Positions 1 to 10,941 of a stretch of DNA of 64,000 bases are shown here, piece after piece. The DNA comes from Malania oleifera (taxonomy: Eukaryota; Streptophyta; Magnoliopsida; Santalales; Ximeniaceae). Position 1 is the stretch's first letter. Each line of letters opens with the position of its first letter. The DNA lies in assembly GCF_029873635.1 (NCBI RefSeq), contig NC_080428.1, forward strand, positions 61,739,957 through 61,803,956, in the 5' to 3' direction. The notes beneath the pieces were generated by a model. The model saw only the letters and a list, made by a program, of their open reading frames with translations. It was not told the DNA's origin and searched no databases. The position numbers were made by a program, and so were the translations under genes.

Positions 1-31
<31 letters not shown>

Positions 32-49
32 TTATATATATATATATAT
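1..49. repeat. (CT)n and (TA)n microsatellite
   Basis: A CT-rich dinucleotide tract (1-31) runs directly into a (TA)n tract (33-49). It lies at the window edge, so its full length is unknown. Similar CT tracts sit next to the transcription start in LTRs elsewhere in this window, for example at 34,370 and 13,440. Confidence 0.9.
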
Positions 50-1640
50 CCCATGACCATAACAACCCAAACCTGAAGTGGGGTACCGGGTACACTTGTC
101 CATAAATCATTTAAAACATACAACGGAAAGACTTCATACCACAAAAATTATACTAGAGTTCTAAACCTTCTATATACATATCAGTGTCTCACAAGCACTT
201 ACTTTAAACCAAACTATCTAGTCCCACCCGGTAGCTCTCTAGGTTTGGTTCCTTGTATTTCCTGAAATGTTAAAAATTATTGGAGTGAGACACTTCTCAG
301 TAAGACGGAATAAATTATTCTTAGTGTGTGGCAACATGAGTTTTAGTGTAGCAAAAACACATTCCTTAATTAATTAACTTTGACTGATAAATCATGTAAA
401 ACTGTACTCACACCTATATATTTGAAAATACAAACCTCTTTCTCAAAATCAAGCTTTGACTTAATAAGTTTTTCTGTGTACGTAAATTATATATATACAT
501 AAAAGAACCTCCTAGAATGGACAATCATATAGCATCATATATTAACCCCGTATGATTGGGTTGTGCAGTCTGAAGACTGGACTTAGTCATGGCTGGCCCA
601 CCACCAAGCTAAGTCAAACATATTCGTTTGTAAGTACGATTGGCCTACCCCATGCTGGCCCATATACCGGTAGGGTACTTTACTCTTCTCAGGCCCAATC
701 GACTATCCAATCACTAACACTCTTAAAATAGTGTGGTTACACTGACATATCATACTAGCTACGGTACCGTGCTCTTAACATAATTGGTCCATCAAGGTTT
801 TTATACCATATAATACCATTTATAAATAAAATAGTAACATGATCTCATTTCACAATTTAGTATAAACTACCATAACATATCTCGGTATAAAACCGTCATA
901 ACATATCTCAGTATAAACTGTCATATCATATCTTGATATAACACCATCATATCATAATTCCACAACATTCATAACATTTCCTGAGATCAGTATAAAATTA
1001 TACTTTGTTGTATATCATCATAAAATATTCTAACATGCTTATTTATGCAGTAACATAGTTATTCTCATGCCACAGAATTTAAGTGATAAATCATAATATA
1101 ATTAACTGCCCAGGAAAAATATATTTTTGCTGAAAACAAGGGTATGATCATCTCCATAATTTTGTACAACTCAAATTACATGTTTTATAAGAAAAGTGAG
1201 ATGGTTACCCTTCTTACTTAAGTTTTCCCCAAAACATACATATAATAATTCAAAATCACCATTTTTTATATGCCTGAATATTTAGAAAATCTTATATAAT
1301 ATTCCTGTATTCACATGCTTCATTTTAATCGGTTAAATTTTCAAAATTAGTTGACATAATCTATCCCCCTTACCTTATACCTGGAGTAGTGCCTAAGATT
1401 CCCAAATGACGAATCTGCTTCGGTTAAAATGCTGAGGATCAGAGTTAGGATCCTGAAATGGTGTTTATTTTTCAATCTGGCCTAAAAATGGAGAGAAATT
1501 GAGGAGAGAGAGAAAAACCAAACCCTAGAGAGAGAAAGAGAGAGAATTTTTTACTTTGACGATGGTAAATCAAAAGCGTCGACTATTTTTTCCTGAGCTT
1601 ACCAAACTGTCGACGGTTTTGTCCTACACCCAACCAAATT
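50..1640 (-). repeat. Ty3-type LTR remnant, reversed
   Basis: This stretch follows the same order of landmarks as the reversed LTR at 47,165-49,266. There is a CACTTCTCAGTAAG word and GTGTGGCAACATGAG near 290-335, a run of short imperfect repeats near 870-960 built on CATAACATATCTC and GGTATAAAA, then an AG-rich tract near 1500-1545. It closes with two GTCGAC-centred motifs near 1,588 and 1,612. No coding capacity is visible. The inner end is lost at the window edge. The outer end is either near 1,628 (CTACA) or is cut by the start of the next LTR near 1,650. It is probably a remnant of another insertion into which, or beside which, G1 landed. Confidence 0.55.
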
Positions 1641-1649
1641 TCCCTTCTT

Positions 1650-3473
1650 CTCAACCCAAGATAGGGTATTAAATAAATAAGAAAAGAGAAGGAAAATTAA
1701 AAAGGTAAAAATCTGTAGGGCTCATTGACGAGGCTTCTTTTCTCGTCGACGAGGTCTTTTGTGCAGCTCGGTGATGAGATTCAGTAGCTCGTCAACGAGG
1801 AGATACTGAGGGATTTTGGGAAATCCTGAAATCTCAGGCTTGTCGACGAGTCCACCGTGGTGCTGACAAACTTCCTTCTACGGCCCATCAACGAGGACGT
1901 CATCTTGTCGACGAGTTTGGTCGGGTCAACCAAGTTATAAATATCTTTTAGCTTGTTTAATTGAGAAGAAAACCAAAACACACAGTCTCTTTCTCTCTAG
2001 AACTCGAACACTTTCTTTCTCTCTTTAGGATTTTGGGTCGTCTATTGTCGGAATCAATGATCCGACGTTGCTATGTGGATCAAGAGTAGAATCTCTACAT
2101 TTATAGTGGATCAAAATTTCGTTTCGAGGATTTTTGGGTTTTGACCCAAAACCGAGGTAAGGCTCTGAATCCATTTTCATTTAGGTAGATCTGTAGAGAA
2201 TAGTATTGTAAGGAAGTATTGTTCTTCGTTGTCTAGGTTTTGGGAACTTGGTTCCTAGTTTTAGAGCCTTACAATTCGAGTTTTGGTATTCGGGAAAAGG
2301 TAAGGGGATTCTGTTTTATATCATTTATTTTTTAAATCAAAATTGGTAAACATGTAGTTTACGATTGTATGTATGATTTGGCTACTTATTTGGAAAAATC
2401 TATCGGGTGAAAATAGAGATTTTTGGGTTGCTATTTTGGGAAAATTTGGGGGTTTCAAGTATCATCTCTAATTCTGTTGAAAAATTGTATGTTGTATAAA
2501 ACTGTGATATTAAGATGATTGTACCTGCTTTTGTATTAAACCGTATTTTTGAACTGAAAACAATATGATTTGTTGTATACCAAATAAGTGTGGAATGAAC
2601 TGTTGTATGTAAAATGTTACAAGTTTTGTAAAACAACTGTGATGGCTAATTACTATAAGTTGAGGGGTATAGGAACATGAGTTCCAAAACTGTTCTAGGT
2701 TTTATGAAATTTGCCACGTCTCAGTTAATTACCGTGGGCAAACGTCATGTCTCGACTAAATACCGTAGGCGAGATTTTTCGGCTCTATATCTGAGGGTGT
2801 GAAATATCACTTGTTTGTTCTAGCTGGTCACCAATGGGTGTGAGTGGACACCGTATAAGCAACGATATCGTTGTGGGGCTTCATTTATTGCAGAGTATTA
2901 AGTGCTTGAGTGTGACGACACTGACCATATGTTTGGTATCATATGTACTAGAACTAGATTATGAAAATACTGGAACTATATCGTGTTATATTTTATGTCG
3001 AAATAACACTTGTATGCCACACACTGATATAACTTGTTTTCTTCCTTATTAAGAGGTGTCTCACCTTGAATATATAAATGTGTTTCAGGTCCTTCGAGTA
3101 GCCGAAACTAGTGTCCTAGCATTCGGGAGCGTGGTTGTCGGTTAGCTGCATATAGTACTTGAGTAAGTACTGATTTTTGTAACTGAGTGGTCATTGTTAG
3201 GTTTTGTAGACACCCGGGGTATGTACTATATTTTGGAGTGTAGACTTTAGTCATGTATAGACTCTGGTATGGTACGTTGTATGTATTAGAAAGAACATTT
3301 CCGCTGCGTATTGATGTGTATGTATGTATATGTGAATGTGTATAGGGTTTACATGTACCCTATGGGGTCGGACCCTTATTCAGTGTAGTATTATGTATGT
3401 TTTAATTGATACAAAGACATGTTAGGTTACTAAATTCACCCTTGGGGCCCATTTGCGGGTTCGGGGCGTGACA
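1650..3473 (+). repeat. 5' LTR of gypsy element G1
   Basis: Long terminal repeat of about 1.8 kb. The 3' edge is firm: the sequence ends GGGGCGTGACA at 3,473 and a tRNA-Met primer site follows at once. The 5' edge near 1,650 is inferred by alignment to the LTR starts at 34,143 and (reversed) 13,812, which share an AACCC word and then an AAATAAATAAG run. The terminal TG appears mutated here. Inside, in order, are a GTCGAC motif cluster (1,721-1,915), a TATA box, a CT-rich stretch and the conserved late segment TCTCACC followed by TTTCAGGTCCTTC (3,058-3,095). No matching 3' LTR remains, so the element cannot be dated by LTR comparison. Confidence 0.75.
1721..1943 (+). promoter_or_regulatory. 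GTCGAC motif array and TATA box of G1 LTR
   Basis: About seven copies or near copies of a 10-11 bp word of the form TCGTCGACGAG lie between 1,721 and 1,915, spaced about 20-55 bp apart. The best ones start near 1,742, 1,789, 1,843 and 1,905. A TATAAATA box follows at 1,936-1,943. The position just upstream of the TATA box in the U3 part of the LTR fits a role as promoter-proximal binding sites, but that function is inferred. The same word occurs at the same relative place in the other LTRs of this window. Confidence 0.6.
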
Positions 3474-3476
3474 ACT

Positions 3477-3488
3477 TGGTATCAGAGC
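3477..3488 (+). other. Primer binding site of G1
   Basis: TGGTATCAGAGC, complementary to the 3' end of initiator tRNA-Met, starts three bases after the LTR end. It marks the start of minus-strand DNA synthesis and fixes the element orientation as +. Confidence 0.9.
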
Positions 3489-3800
3489 TAACCAGTTTGT
3501 TAGGTCTTATAGAATTGGTTAGGCATAGTTATGTGCACATACCAGAGTATAGGATGTAGGAAATGGGTAGAGTAGGTTGAGGGTTACCTTGTAGCTAGAC
3601 GAGGACTCATTGGCGGTATTCTGTGTTTTTCTTGGAATGACGATTTCAGTAAAATCACGGCAAACCATTGATGGCTTCGTGTCGGTGTGGTAGGACAGAC
3701 CTAGACCTATGAGAGTTGTAATTGACATTATTAGCTTTCAAAGATTGTGTTAATTGTATATGATATAAGAATTCCAACCGATTTCTATCTTAACTTCAGA
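3489..3800 (+). other. Untranslated leader of G1
   Basis: Non-coding stretch between the primer binding site and the gag start. The reversed counterpart in G2 (11,674-11,984) is recognisably the same sequence, which supports G1 and G2 being one family. No other feature is visible. Confidence 0.7.
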
Positions 3801-4800
3801 ATGGAGCCCAAGGATAATAACTTGGATAGTGGTTTCGAGGGGACTGTAAGTGACGAGTCTCCTTCAGTGCCTCGGGTTTGACGAGGCAAGTTATGTGGGA
3901 GATCAGGTGAAGTGTTAGGAGATGTGAGCACTCTCCTACTGCTAAGGGTTGTACCATAGAGAGGTTCACCTGCATGCACCCTCCGTCATTTGCAGGAGCA
4001 CCCGATCTGATAGTAGCAGAAAACTGAGAAGGTATTGGAAGTTTTGCACTACACTGACCAGTAGAAGATTCTCTATTCTACTTTTCAGCTAGCAGGAGAA
4101 GCTGAAAGATGGTGGACGACTCTGAGTCTGCTTGAGAAGTAGAGATCTAGTCCATCTGGTATGACTTGGAGCTACTTCAAGAAGGTATTTTTTGAGAGAT
4201 ACTTCCCAGCTTCCACTCGTGATGCAAAGACCAATGAGTTCTCGAGCCTGACTCAGGGAACCCTGACAGTGCAGAGATATGCTTCCAAATATATTGAGCT
4301 ATCTCGTTTCGCGCCATGTTTGATCTCGAACAAGTATAAGAAAACTTGGAGGTTCAAGAAGGGTCTGAGGAAGGATATCCGCAAGCTTGTGGGTATGCTG
4401 CAGATTCGAGAGTTTTCTATTCTGGTGGATAAATCCACCATAGTTAAGGCTGACCTCCAGGGGGATGAGGTGGTATAGGAATAGAAGAAGAGGCCAGTAT
4501 CTTCTGGTTCTCAAATTGGTTCTTGACAAAGACAGTGGAAGAAAAAGAAGAAGAATAACTATGGTTCGGGTTATCGCCAGAATACTGAATGGTAGGGTTC
4601 TTAAGGGAATCCATATTTCATGCAATGCAGCAGGTGCTGTAAATGGCATGATGGTGAATGGCTGCCATTTTGGGGTAACTGTTAAAACTGTGGCAAACCA
4701 GGTCACATATCCCGAAATTGTCAGGCACAGAAGAGTGATATGCCTGCACAGAGATAGAACCGTGGAAGTAATTTGGTGCCTCAAGGACACTATCAAGCAA
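3801..4800 (+). pseudogene. G1 gag (Ty3/gypsy), decayed
   Basis: Remnant of the capsid and nucleocapsid region. The frame opens with MEPKDNN, the same start as G2. It is broken by TGA at 3,879, then reads openly at 4,161-4,478 through a retrotransposon gag domain (FFERYFPASTRDAK, then ELSRFAP and FKKGLRKDIR). It ends in TAG at 4,476. A CCHC zinc knuckle follows in the same frame at about 4,680-4,721, with a TAA between its first two cysteines. All pieces share one frame, so decay here is by point mutation. The domain order and the knuckle place it in Ty3/gypsy, probably near the chromovirus lineages. No functional capsid could be made from this copy. Confidence 0.85.
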
Positions 4801-5426
4801 ACATGGCTCCGGTAAGGGTGTACTCGCTTACTTCAGTCGATGTTGAACATGTAGGAAACGTGGTGACAGGTACCATGTTATTGCTTTCAAATAGTGATGT
4901 TTTTTTATTTTATTTGGGAGTAACTCATTCTTTTATATCTACAAGTTTTGTGAAACGGTGTGAGGTTGAAACCCAAGTGATGGATAAGTGGTTGTCTGTG
5001 GTCACACCGACTAGGAGTGTAACGATCTATAGTAAGAGGTTGGGAAATTGCCCAGTAGTTATTTAGGGAAGGCTGCTACCAGGGAACCTAATAGTGTACG
5101 ACATGTGCGAATTTGACGTCATACTGGGGATGGATTGGCTATTCTCTAGTTATGCGATCATTGATTGTCGTAGGAAGGTAGTAGTGTTCAGACCTCCTGG
5201 GGAATAGGAGTATGAGTTTGTGGGATCGTGTGTGCGTTCAATGCCACATATTCTATCAGCTATACAGGTGAGAAGGTTACTTTTTGACGGTTGTCAGGGG
5301 TACCTAACTTGCATAAAGGAACCACCTCGAGATTATCTGAAACTCGAAGATATCCGAGTGGTTAATGAATTTTCGGATGTATTCCTAGAAGACTTACCCA
5401 GTTTACCACCTGATCGGGAGGTGTAG
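4801..5426 (+). pseudogene. G1 aspartic protease, inactive
   Basis: Retropepsin-type protease segment that would release the polyprotein products. It is recognised by order and by strong likeness to the G2 protease at 10,123-10,683. The catalytic DSGATHSF motif of G2 reads YLGVTHSF here, so the active-site aspartate is lost. In-frame TAG codons stand at 5,064, 5,205 and 5,424. At the first two, G2 has glutamine, so CAG to TAG is the simplest explanation. The ILGMDWL motif (about 5,128-5,148) and the linker toward RT are still readable. Confidence 0.85.
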
Positions 5427-6180
5427 TTTGCTATTGATCTGCTGCCATGCAAGGCGTCAATTTCTAAAGCTCCATACCGAATGGCTCCAGCTGAACTTAG
5501 AGAGTTGAAGGAGCAGTTGCAAGAATTATTGGACAAGGGCTTTATTCGACCTAGTGCTTCGCCTTGGGGAGCTCCAGTGTTGTTCGTGAAGAAAAAGGAC
5601 GGGTCAATGCGAATGTGTATTGATTACCGCAAGATTAACAAGGTAAGAGTGAAGTACCGATACCCGTTGCCTTGTATAGATGATTTGATTGACCAGCTGC
5701 AGGGAACGCAGGTCTTTTCAAAGATCCATCTACGGTTAGGGTATAATCAGGTGAGAGTTAGGACTGAGGATGTTGCAAAGACTGCTTTCCAAACCCGATA
5801 TGGTCACTACGAGTTTCTGGTCATGCCTTTTGGGTTGACTAATGCCCCGGCTGTATTTATGGACCTAATGAACAAGGTTTTCCATGAATACCTGGGTCAG
5901 TTTGTAGTGGTATTCATCGGCGATATTCTAGTATATTCTAAGAGTTCAGAGGAGCACGGAAACCATATGAGGTTGGAACTTCAGGTCTTACGGGAGAAGA
6001 AGTTGTATGCTAAACTAAAGAAATGCGAGTTTTGGCTGAATCAAGTTGTGTTTCTAGGCCATGTCGTGTTGAAGGGTGGTATCTCAGTTGATCTTGGTAA
6101 AATAGAAACAATGGTTGACTAGGTGAAACTAAAGAGCGTGCAGGATGTTTAGAGTTTCCTAGGATTGGCTGGGTATTACC
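5427..6180 (+). pseudogene. G1 reverse transcriptase, inactive
   Basis: Reverse transcriptase of Ty3/gypsy type, open from 5,481 to 6,122. Recognisable blocks in order: [70 protein letters not shown] and [10 protein letters not shown]. Two catalytic aspartates are gone: the first (SKID in G2) is His at 5,727-5,729, and the first Asp of the xxDD box is Gly at 5,919-5,921. The ORF ends in TAG at 6,120, followed by another TAG before SFLGLAGYY. The enzyme was dead even before the nonsense changes are counted. Confidence 0.9.
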
Positions 6181-6690
6181 GGTAGTTCGTGGAGGGATTC
6201 TTTAAGTTATCTAGCCCTCTGAAACGGTTGACGAGGAAGGGTGTGAGATTTGATTGGACTGACGAGTGCGAGTAGAGTTTCCAAGAGTTGAAACACTGAC
6301 TGGTCACTGCTTTGATTTTAACCATTCCATTTGGGGACGGTGGTTTTGTGATTTACAATGACGCATCACTGAAGAGTTTGTGATGTGTGCTGATGCAACA
6401 GGGGAAAGTAATTGCTTATGCTTCTCAACAACTCAAGTAGTACGAGAAGAACTACCTCACGCATGATCTGGAGTTGGCTGCAGTAGTATATGCATTGAAG
6501 ATTTGAAGACACTACTTATACAGTGAATAGTGTGAGATCTTCATGGACCAGAAGGAGTTGAACATAACGCAAAGAAGGTGGCTGGAATTAATCAAGGACT
6601 ACGATTGCACCATTAGCTACCATCCGGGGAAAGCTAATGTGGTAGTTGATGCGTTGAGTTGGAAGTCAGAGCACGCATCAGTATCTGCAG
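6181..6690 (+). pseudogene. G1 RNase H, decayed
   Basis: RNase H segment in the same frame as RT. Visible words are YNDASL, VLMQQGKVIAYASQQLK, HDLELAAVVYAL and, near the end, [20 protein letters not shown] and ADALS-like residues (VVDALSWKS). Several TAG/TGA codons interrupt it between 6,150 and 6,540. The stretch FMDQKELN looks short by several residues compared with the usual family spacing between the third acidic residue and the QKELN block, which suggests a small in-frame deletion near 6,550. Confidence 0.8.
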
Positions 6691-7885
6691 TAGTAGGTCA
6701 GCATCATATCATACGGGATCTGGAAAGTCTTGGCATGGAGTTGGTGGATGGTAATCATCAAGCTTTCATTACTAGCTTGGTGATCCAGCCGACGTTATTT
6801 GAGAGGATTAAATCCGCACAGGCTAGTGATGTGGAGTTAGTTGAGACCATGGAGAAAGTGCAGCAAGGGTTGGCTGCAGATTTTAACATCTCCGAGGGAG
6901 GTGTGGGACTAGGCTGTGTGTTCCAAACGACAAAGGTATAAAGAGGACGATTCTGGAAGAGGCGCATTGTTCTTTGTATACGACACATCCGGGTAGCATG
7001 AAGATGTATCGTGATTTGCGTGAATCTTTCTAGTGGAGTGCCATCAAAAGAGAGATTGCTCGATTTGTGGAGCAATGCCCAACGTGTCAGCAGGTGAAAG
7101 CTGAACATCAGAGGCCAGCGGGGCCATTGCAGCCATTAAGTATTCCGGAGTGGAAATGGGAGCACATCTCCATGGACTTTGTCACTGGGTTACCACCAGT
7201 AGTTTACAGGCAGAATGTAATTTGGCTAATCATGGACATGTTGACTAAATCTACTCACTTTGTACCGATGAAGGTTAGTTACTCCTTGAGTAGGCTAGCA
7301 AATCTATACATGTAGGAGATAGTCAGAATGCATGGGGTACTAGTGTCCATTGTTTCAAATCGAGACCCGAGGTTCACTTCTCGATTCTGAAAGAGCTTAC
7401 AGGAAGCATTGGGGCTGAAGCTTACTTTCAGTATAGCGTTCCACCCCTAGACTGATGGATAGTCAAAAAGGACGATATGAATCTTGGAGGATATGTTACA
7501 GGCTTACGTGTTAGATTTCGACGGTAGTTGGATTCAGTTTCTACCATTAGTGGAATTTACCTATAACAATAACTTCCAAACTAGTATTGGTATGGCACCA
7601 TTTGAAGCTCTGTGTGGTCAGAGATGCAGGTCTCCTCTGTACTGGGATGAGGTTGGTAAGCGATAGGTATTGGGGCCCGAACTCGTGTAGTAGGCTTCCG
7701 AGAAGGTTAGATTGAACAAGGATAGAATTAAATTAGCTTAGAGTCGGCAGAAGAGTTACGCAGATGTTCGCCATCATGAGTTGGAATTCGAGGTAGGGGG
7801 TAATATATTCGTGAGGATCGCTCTGATGAAAGGGGTGATGAGATTTGGGAAGAAGGACAAGCTGAGCCCAAGGTATATCGGACCA
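6691..7885 (+). pseudogene. G1 integrase, inactive and truncated
   Basis: Integrase remnant. The frame shifts between about 6,900 and 6,944. The H2C2 zinc domain is readable (EEAHCSLYTTHPG, then EQCPTCQQVKAEHQRP). The core follows with ISMDFVTGLP (first Asp kept). The second Asp is Asn (SNRDPRF, codon 7,358-7,360), and the catalytic Glu is Lys (codon 7,466-7,468, after GATGGATAG). The later block WIQFLPLVEFTYNNNF and EALCGQRCRSPLYWDEVG is open at 7,484-7,666. The C-terminal SPRYIGPFE stops abruptly where an (AG)n tract begins, so the tail, any chromodomain, the PPT and the 3' LTR are missing. Confidence 0.88.
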
Positions 7886-7887
7886 TT

Positions 7888-7942
<55 letters not shown>

Positions 7943-8276
7943 AGAGTTTAGAGAGAGAGAGTAGGGAGAGTTTAGAGAGAGAGAGAGAGAGAGATTTTTC
8001 TAAGTTACTTCGTGAAGAAGTAATAGAAATTTCCTTTTATAGCCCTTTGACCCAGCCCATTTTCGTCGACGAAATGGTGCCTTCGTCGACGAATCCTGAT
8101 ATTTCCAATTTCCATCTCTTGGCTTTTCTTCGTCAATGAACCTCTGAATTTCGTTGATGAAAATCCTTCTACCTTCGTCGACAAATTATGGCTTCGTCGA
8201 CGAAGTCTACAGAATTCCATCTTTTACCCCTCTTTTATATATATATAAACCCATTATCACGATTCGGGTTCTTACA
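7886..8276 (-). repeat. Gypsy LTR fragment with (AG)n tract, reversed
   Basis: It begins with a long AG dinucleotide tract (7,886-7,995), then matches in order the right part of the G2 LTR (about 13,440-13,812): a TATA box read in reverse, TCGTCGACGA motifs from about 8,064 to 8,205, and an end GGGTTCTTACA at 8,276, which is the TGTAAGAACCC start of this LTR family. Only the U3 and first part of R are present. It joins the end of G1 integrase within the AG repeats, so the repeat may have been the recombination point. Confidence 0.75.
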
Positions 8277-9650
8277 ATTTTATTATGGGATATATTGTTG
8301 TCAAGGTGTTGAGTGGAGAATCCTGGAGGTTTAGGACCCGTCATAGTATGGGAATTTTAGCAGGAAACAGGTAAAGGAAATATGTTATGCTGGGCAAATT
8401 TAGTATGATTTTCAATGTAGTATATGTATATGTTTACCAGATTAATATTCACAGCAGATCTTTATATAGTTTATCAATTATGAATAATATGTTTTAAATT
8501 CCCGTGTGACTTGAGAATATAAATATAGTACATAAACATGCTTTATAGTATTTTTCAGAGTTATGTTTTACAAAATATACAAACAGTGGATATGTTTTAT
8601 AGTAATTACAGAATACCATGATTATACAGTTTATAGTACCATGACATACAGTTTAACAGTTCATTTCAGAAATATAGTTTATACAGATACAATTTATCAC
8701 AACGTTATGGTTAATACAGTTATTACAGAATCATGGTAAAATAGATAGTTATATACAAAAATGTATTATATAGTATCAAACCCTGTTGGACCATTACAAT
8801 TTATAGAACACGGTACCATAGCTACATACAATATAGAATGCAACCACCTATTCAGATAATACGTGGTATATAAGTCGATCGCATAAAGCCCATGAGTGGA
8901 CAGACTCCCCATCAGATATGGGTTGAGGAGGGCTGATTAGACTGATAGAGTATAGTGGTTTATCCTGGTCGGCCAGCTAGGATAGATCCCGCCTACGGGT
9001 CACACAACCCTGTCATGAGGGGTTAAACCATGACACATAGTTATCCACAGGGAAGTTTTCAGTTATTATGATGTATATATAGATTTATAGAGACAGAAAA
9101 TATACTTATATATATTAGAATTATGTTGAGTAGAAACCTAAAGTACAGATATGTTAAGCAACAGGGAAAAGGTGATGGTTTATATTACTGGTATTGTATT
9201 TACAGATTCAGTGATATATTATTATATAATAATAGATTTTCATAGTATTGTAACTCATATGCCACACACTAGCAATAGCATATTTCGTCTTACTGAGCAT
9301 TGGCTCATCCCATTACTTTAATATTTTTCAGGTGATCCTGCTAGGCGAGCAGATTAGGCTCGTAGATAGAAAGATTTCTTGATAGCCCTGGTTTTAGGGT
9401 GAGTTTGTGACTGAGTTTTGTATTTTTGGGATAGGTGATACAGGAGGGAGTAGTTTTATATGACTATGGTCTGAATGTATTGAACTTTGGTATTGTATAG
9501 TATGTATGGATGTATGGTTTATGTTTCCGATGCGTAGGTATGAATATTGTATACAGGCCTGAGTTTCATAGCAGAGGGTATCAGAACATTTAATATATAT
9601 AATACGAAGAAAGAAAAAAATGATATAAATTTTAAGGTCATCATAATTCG
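8277..9650 (+). repeat. Ty3-type LTR body, forward, lacking U3
   Basis: Non-coding, AT-rich. It shows the conserved late LTR segment in + orientation: GCCACACACTAG near 9,262, then TTACTGAGC, TCATCCCATTAC and TTTTTCAGGTGATCC at about 9,321. The U3 with TATA box is absent. Instead the block abuts the reversed fragment head to head at 8,276/8,277. Its right edge is where coding sequence of G2 RT begins near 9,650. It may be what is left of a 3' LTR of G1 or of a third element. Edges are approximate. Confidence 0.55.
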
Positions 9651-10122
9651 TCAACCCAAAAGGCATGACTAAGAACTCGCAGTGGCCATATCTGGTTCGA
9701 AAAGTAGTTTTCGCAACATCTTCAGATCTAACCCTCACCTGATGATACCCTAACCATAGGTCGATCTTCGAAAAGATCTGCGTCCCCTGTAGCTAGTCAA
9801 AGAGATTATCAATACAAGGCAACGGGTAATGGTTCTTCACAGTTACCTTGTTGATCTCACGGTAATCAATGCACATGTGCATTGACCCGTCCTTCTTCTT
9901 CACGAACAAAACTGGTGCTCCCTAGGGTGAAACACTAGGTTGGATAAAACCTTTGTCCAGTAAAATCCTACAGCTGCTCCTTCAACTCCTAAAGTTCTTT
10001 TGGAGCCATTTGGAATGGAGCTTTAGAGATCGGTGCCTTGCTAGGCAGCAACTCTACACTTCACGATCTGGAGGTAAGCCAGGTAAGTCTTCTGGAAACA
10101 CATTTAGGAACTCGTTAACCAC
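9651..10122 (-). pseudogene. G2 reverse transcriptase, truncated
   Basis: N-terminal half of a Ty3/gypsy reverse transcriptase, in one frame with the G2 protease and gag. Readable blocks: [49 protein letters not shown] (first catalytic Asp kept) and [17 protein letters not shown]. After LTN the frame runs into unrelated LTR sequence, so the xxDD box, RNase H and integrase are absent. Stops include a TGA where G1 has CGA (DIRVVNEF), a CpG-type transition. Confidence 0.88.
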
Positions 10123-10683
10123 TCAAATATCCTTAAACTTCAACTCATCCCGCAGTGGTTCCTTCACGCAAGCTAGGTACCCCTGACATCCATCCAAGAG
10201 TAACCTCCTCGCCTGTAATGCCGATAGAATCTGTGGCGCCGAATGCACACACAATCCTATAAACTCATACTCCTGCTCCGTAGGAGGTCTGAACACTACG
10301 ACCTTTCCATGACACTTGATCACAACATAACTGGAGGATAACCAATACATCCCTAGTATGACGTTAAAACTAGACATATCGTACACCACAAGATTCACTA
10401 GCAGTAGCCTTCCCTGAATTTCCACTGAGCAGCCTCCTAACATCCTCCTACAAGACGTTACACTCCCAGATGGTGTAGCTACAGATAACCCTTTATTCAT
10501 AACTTGGGTCTCAACCTCACACAACTTTATGAAGCTCAAAGATACAAAAGAATGGGTTGCACCCGAATCAAATAAAACAACAACTCTATTTGAAAGCAAT
10601 AACAAGGTACCTATCACTACATTCCCCGCACGGTCCGCATCCGCTGGAGTAAGAGAATATACCCTCATCGTAGCTATGTTCAC
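10123..10683 (-). pseudogene. G2 aspartic protease region
   Basis: A 186-residue open stretch covering the protease. The active-site motif FDSGATHSFVS is intact, with DSGAT at about 10,569-10,555. It is followed by ILGMYWL and by the linker leading to RT. It is preceded in frame by a TAG at 10,684 and followed by TGA at 10,120, so it cannot be translated as part of a full polyprotein. This is the best preserved domain of G2 and can be compared residue by residue with the dead G1 copy. Confidence 0.88.
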
Positions 10684-10941
10684 CTAGACGGTTCCTCGAG
10701 CTATCTGATTTCTACCCTGGCTCACACTGGATGCAGGCGTGTCTCTCTTCGGTGCATGGCAGTCACGAGCCATGTGGCCTGGTTTGCCACAACTGTAACA
10801 GTTACCCCCAAATGAATAACACTCACCTTTATGCCATCTGTGGCACTTAATACAATGATCGCGCGACTGATCCACCTAAGCACCCTGACGCTCGGTATTC
10901 TAGCGATAACCCAAGCCTTTGTTCTTCTTCTTCCATGATCC
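10684..10941 (-). pseudogene. G2 nucleocapsid with two zinc-binding motifs
   Basis: C-terminal part of gag. Two cysteine clusters are visible: CIKCHRWHKGEC and a classic knuckle CYSCGKPGHMARDC at 10,759-10,800. A Cys-rich box followed by a CCHC knuckle is known from chromovirus-type gypsy gag proteins, which supports that assignment for G1 and G2 (inference). Stops flank it at 10,684 and near 10,876. Confidence 0.8.

Noticed and set aside
1781..1981. Short frames crossing LTR U3 regions (also 8,005-8,220, 13,366-13,692, 49,678-50,007)
   Set aside because: They lie in promoter-like LTR sequence and arise from CG-rich motif repeats. No start context or domain.
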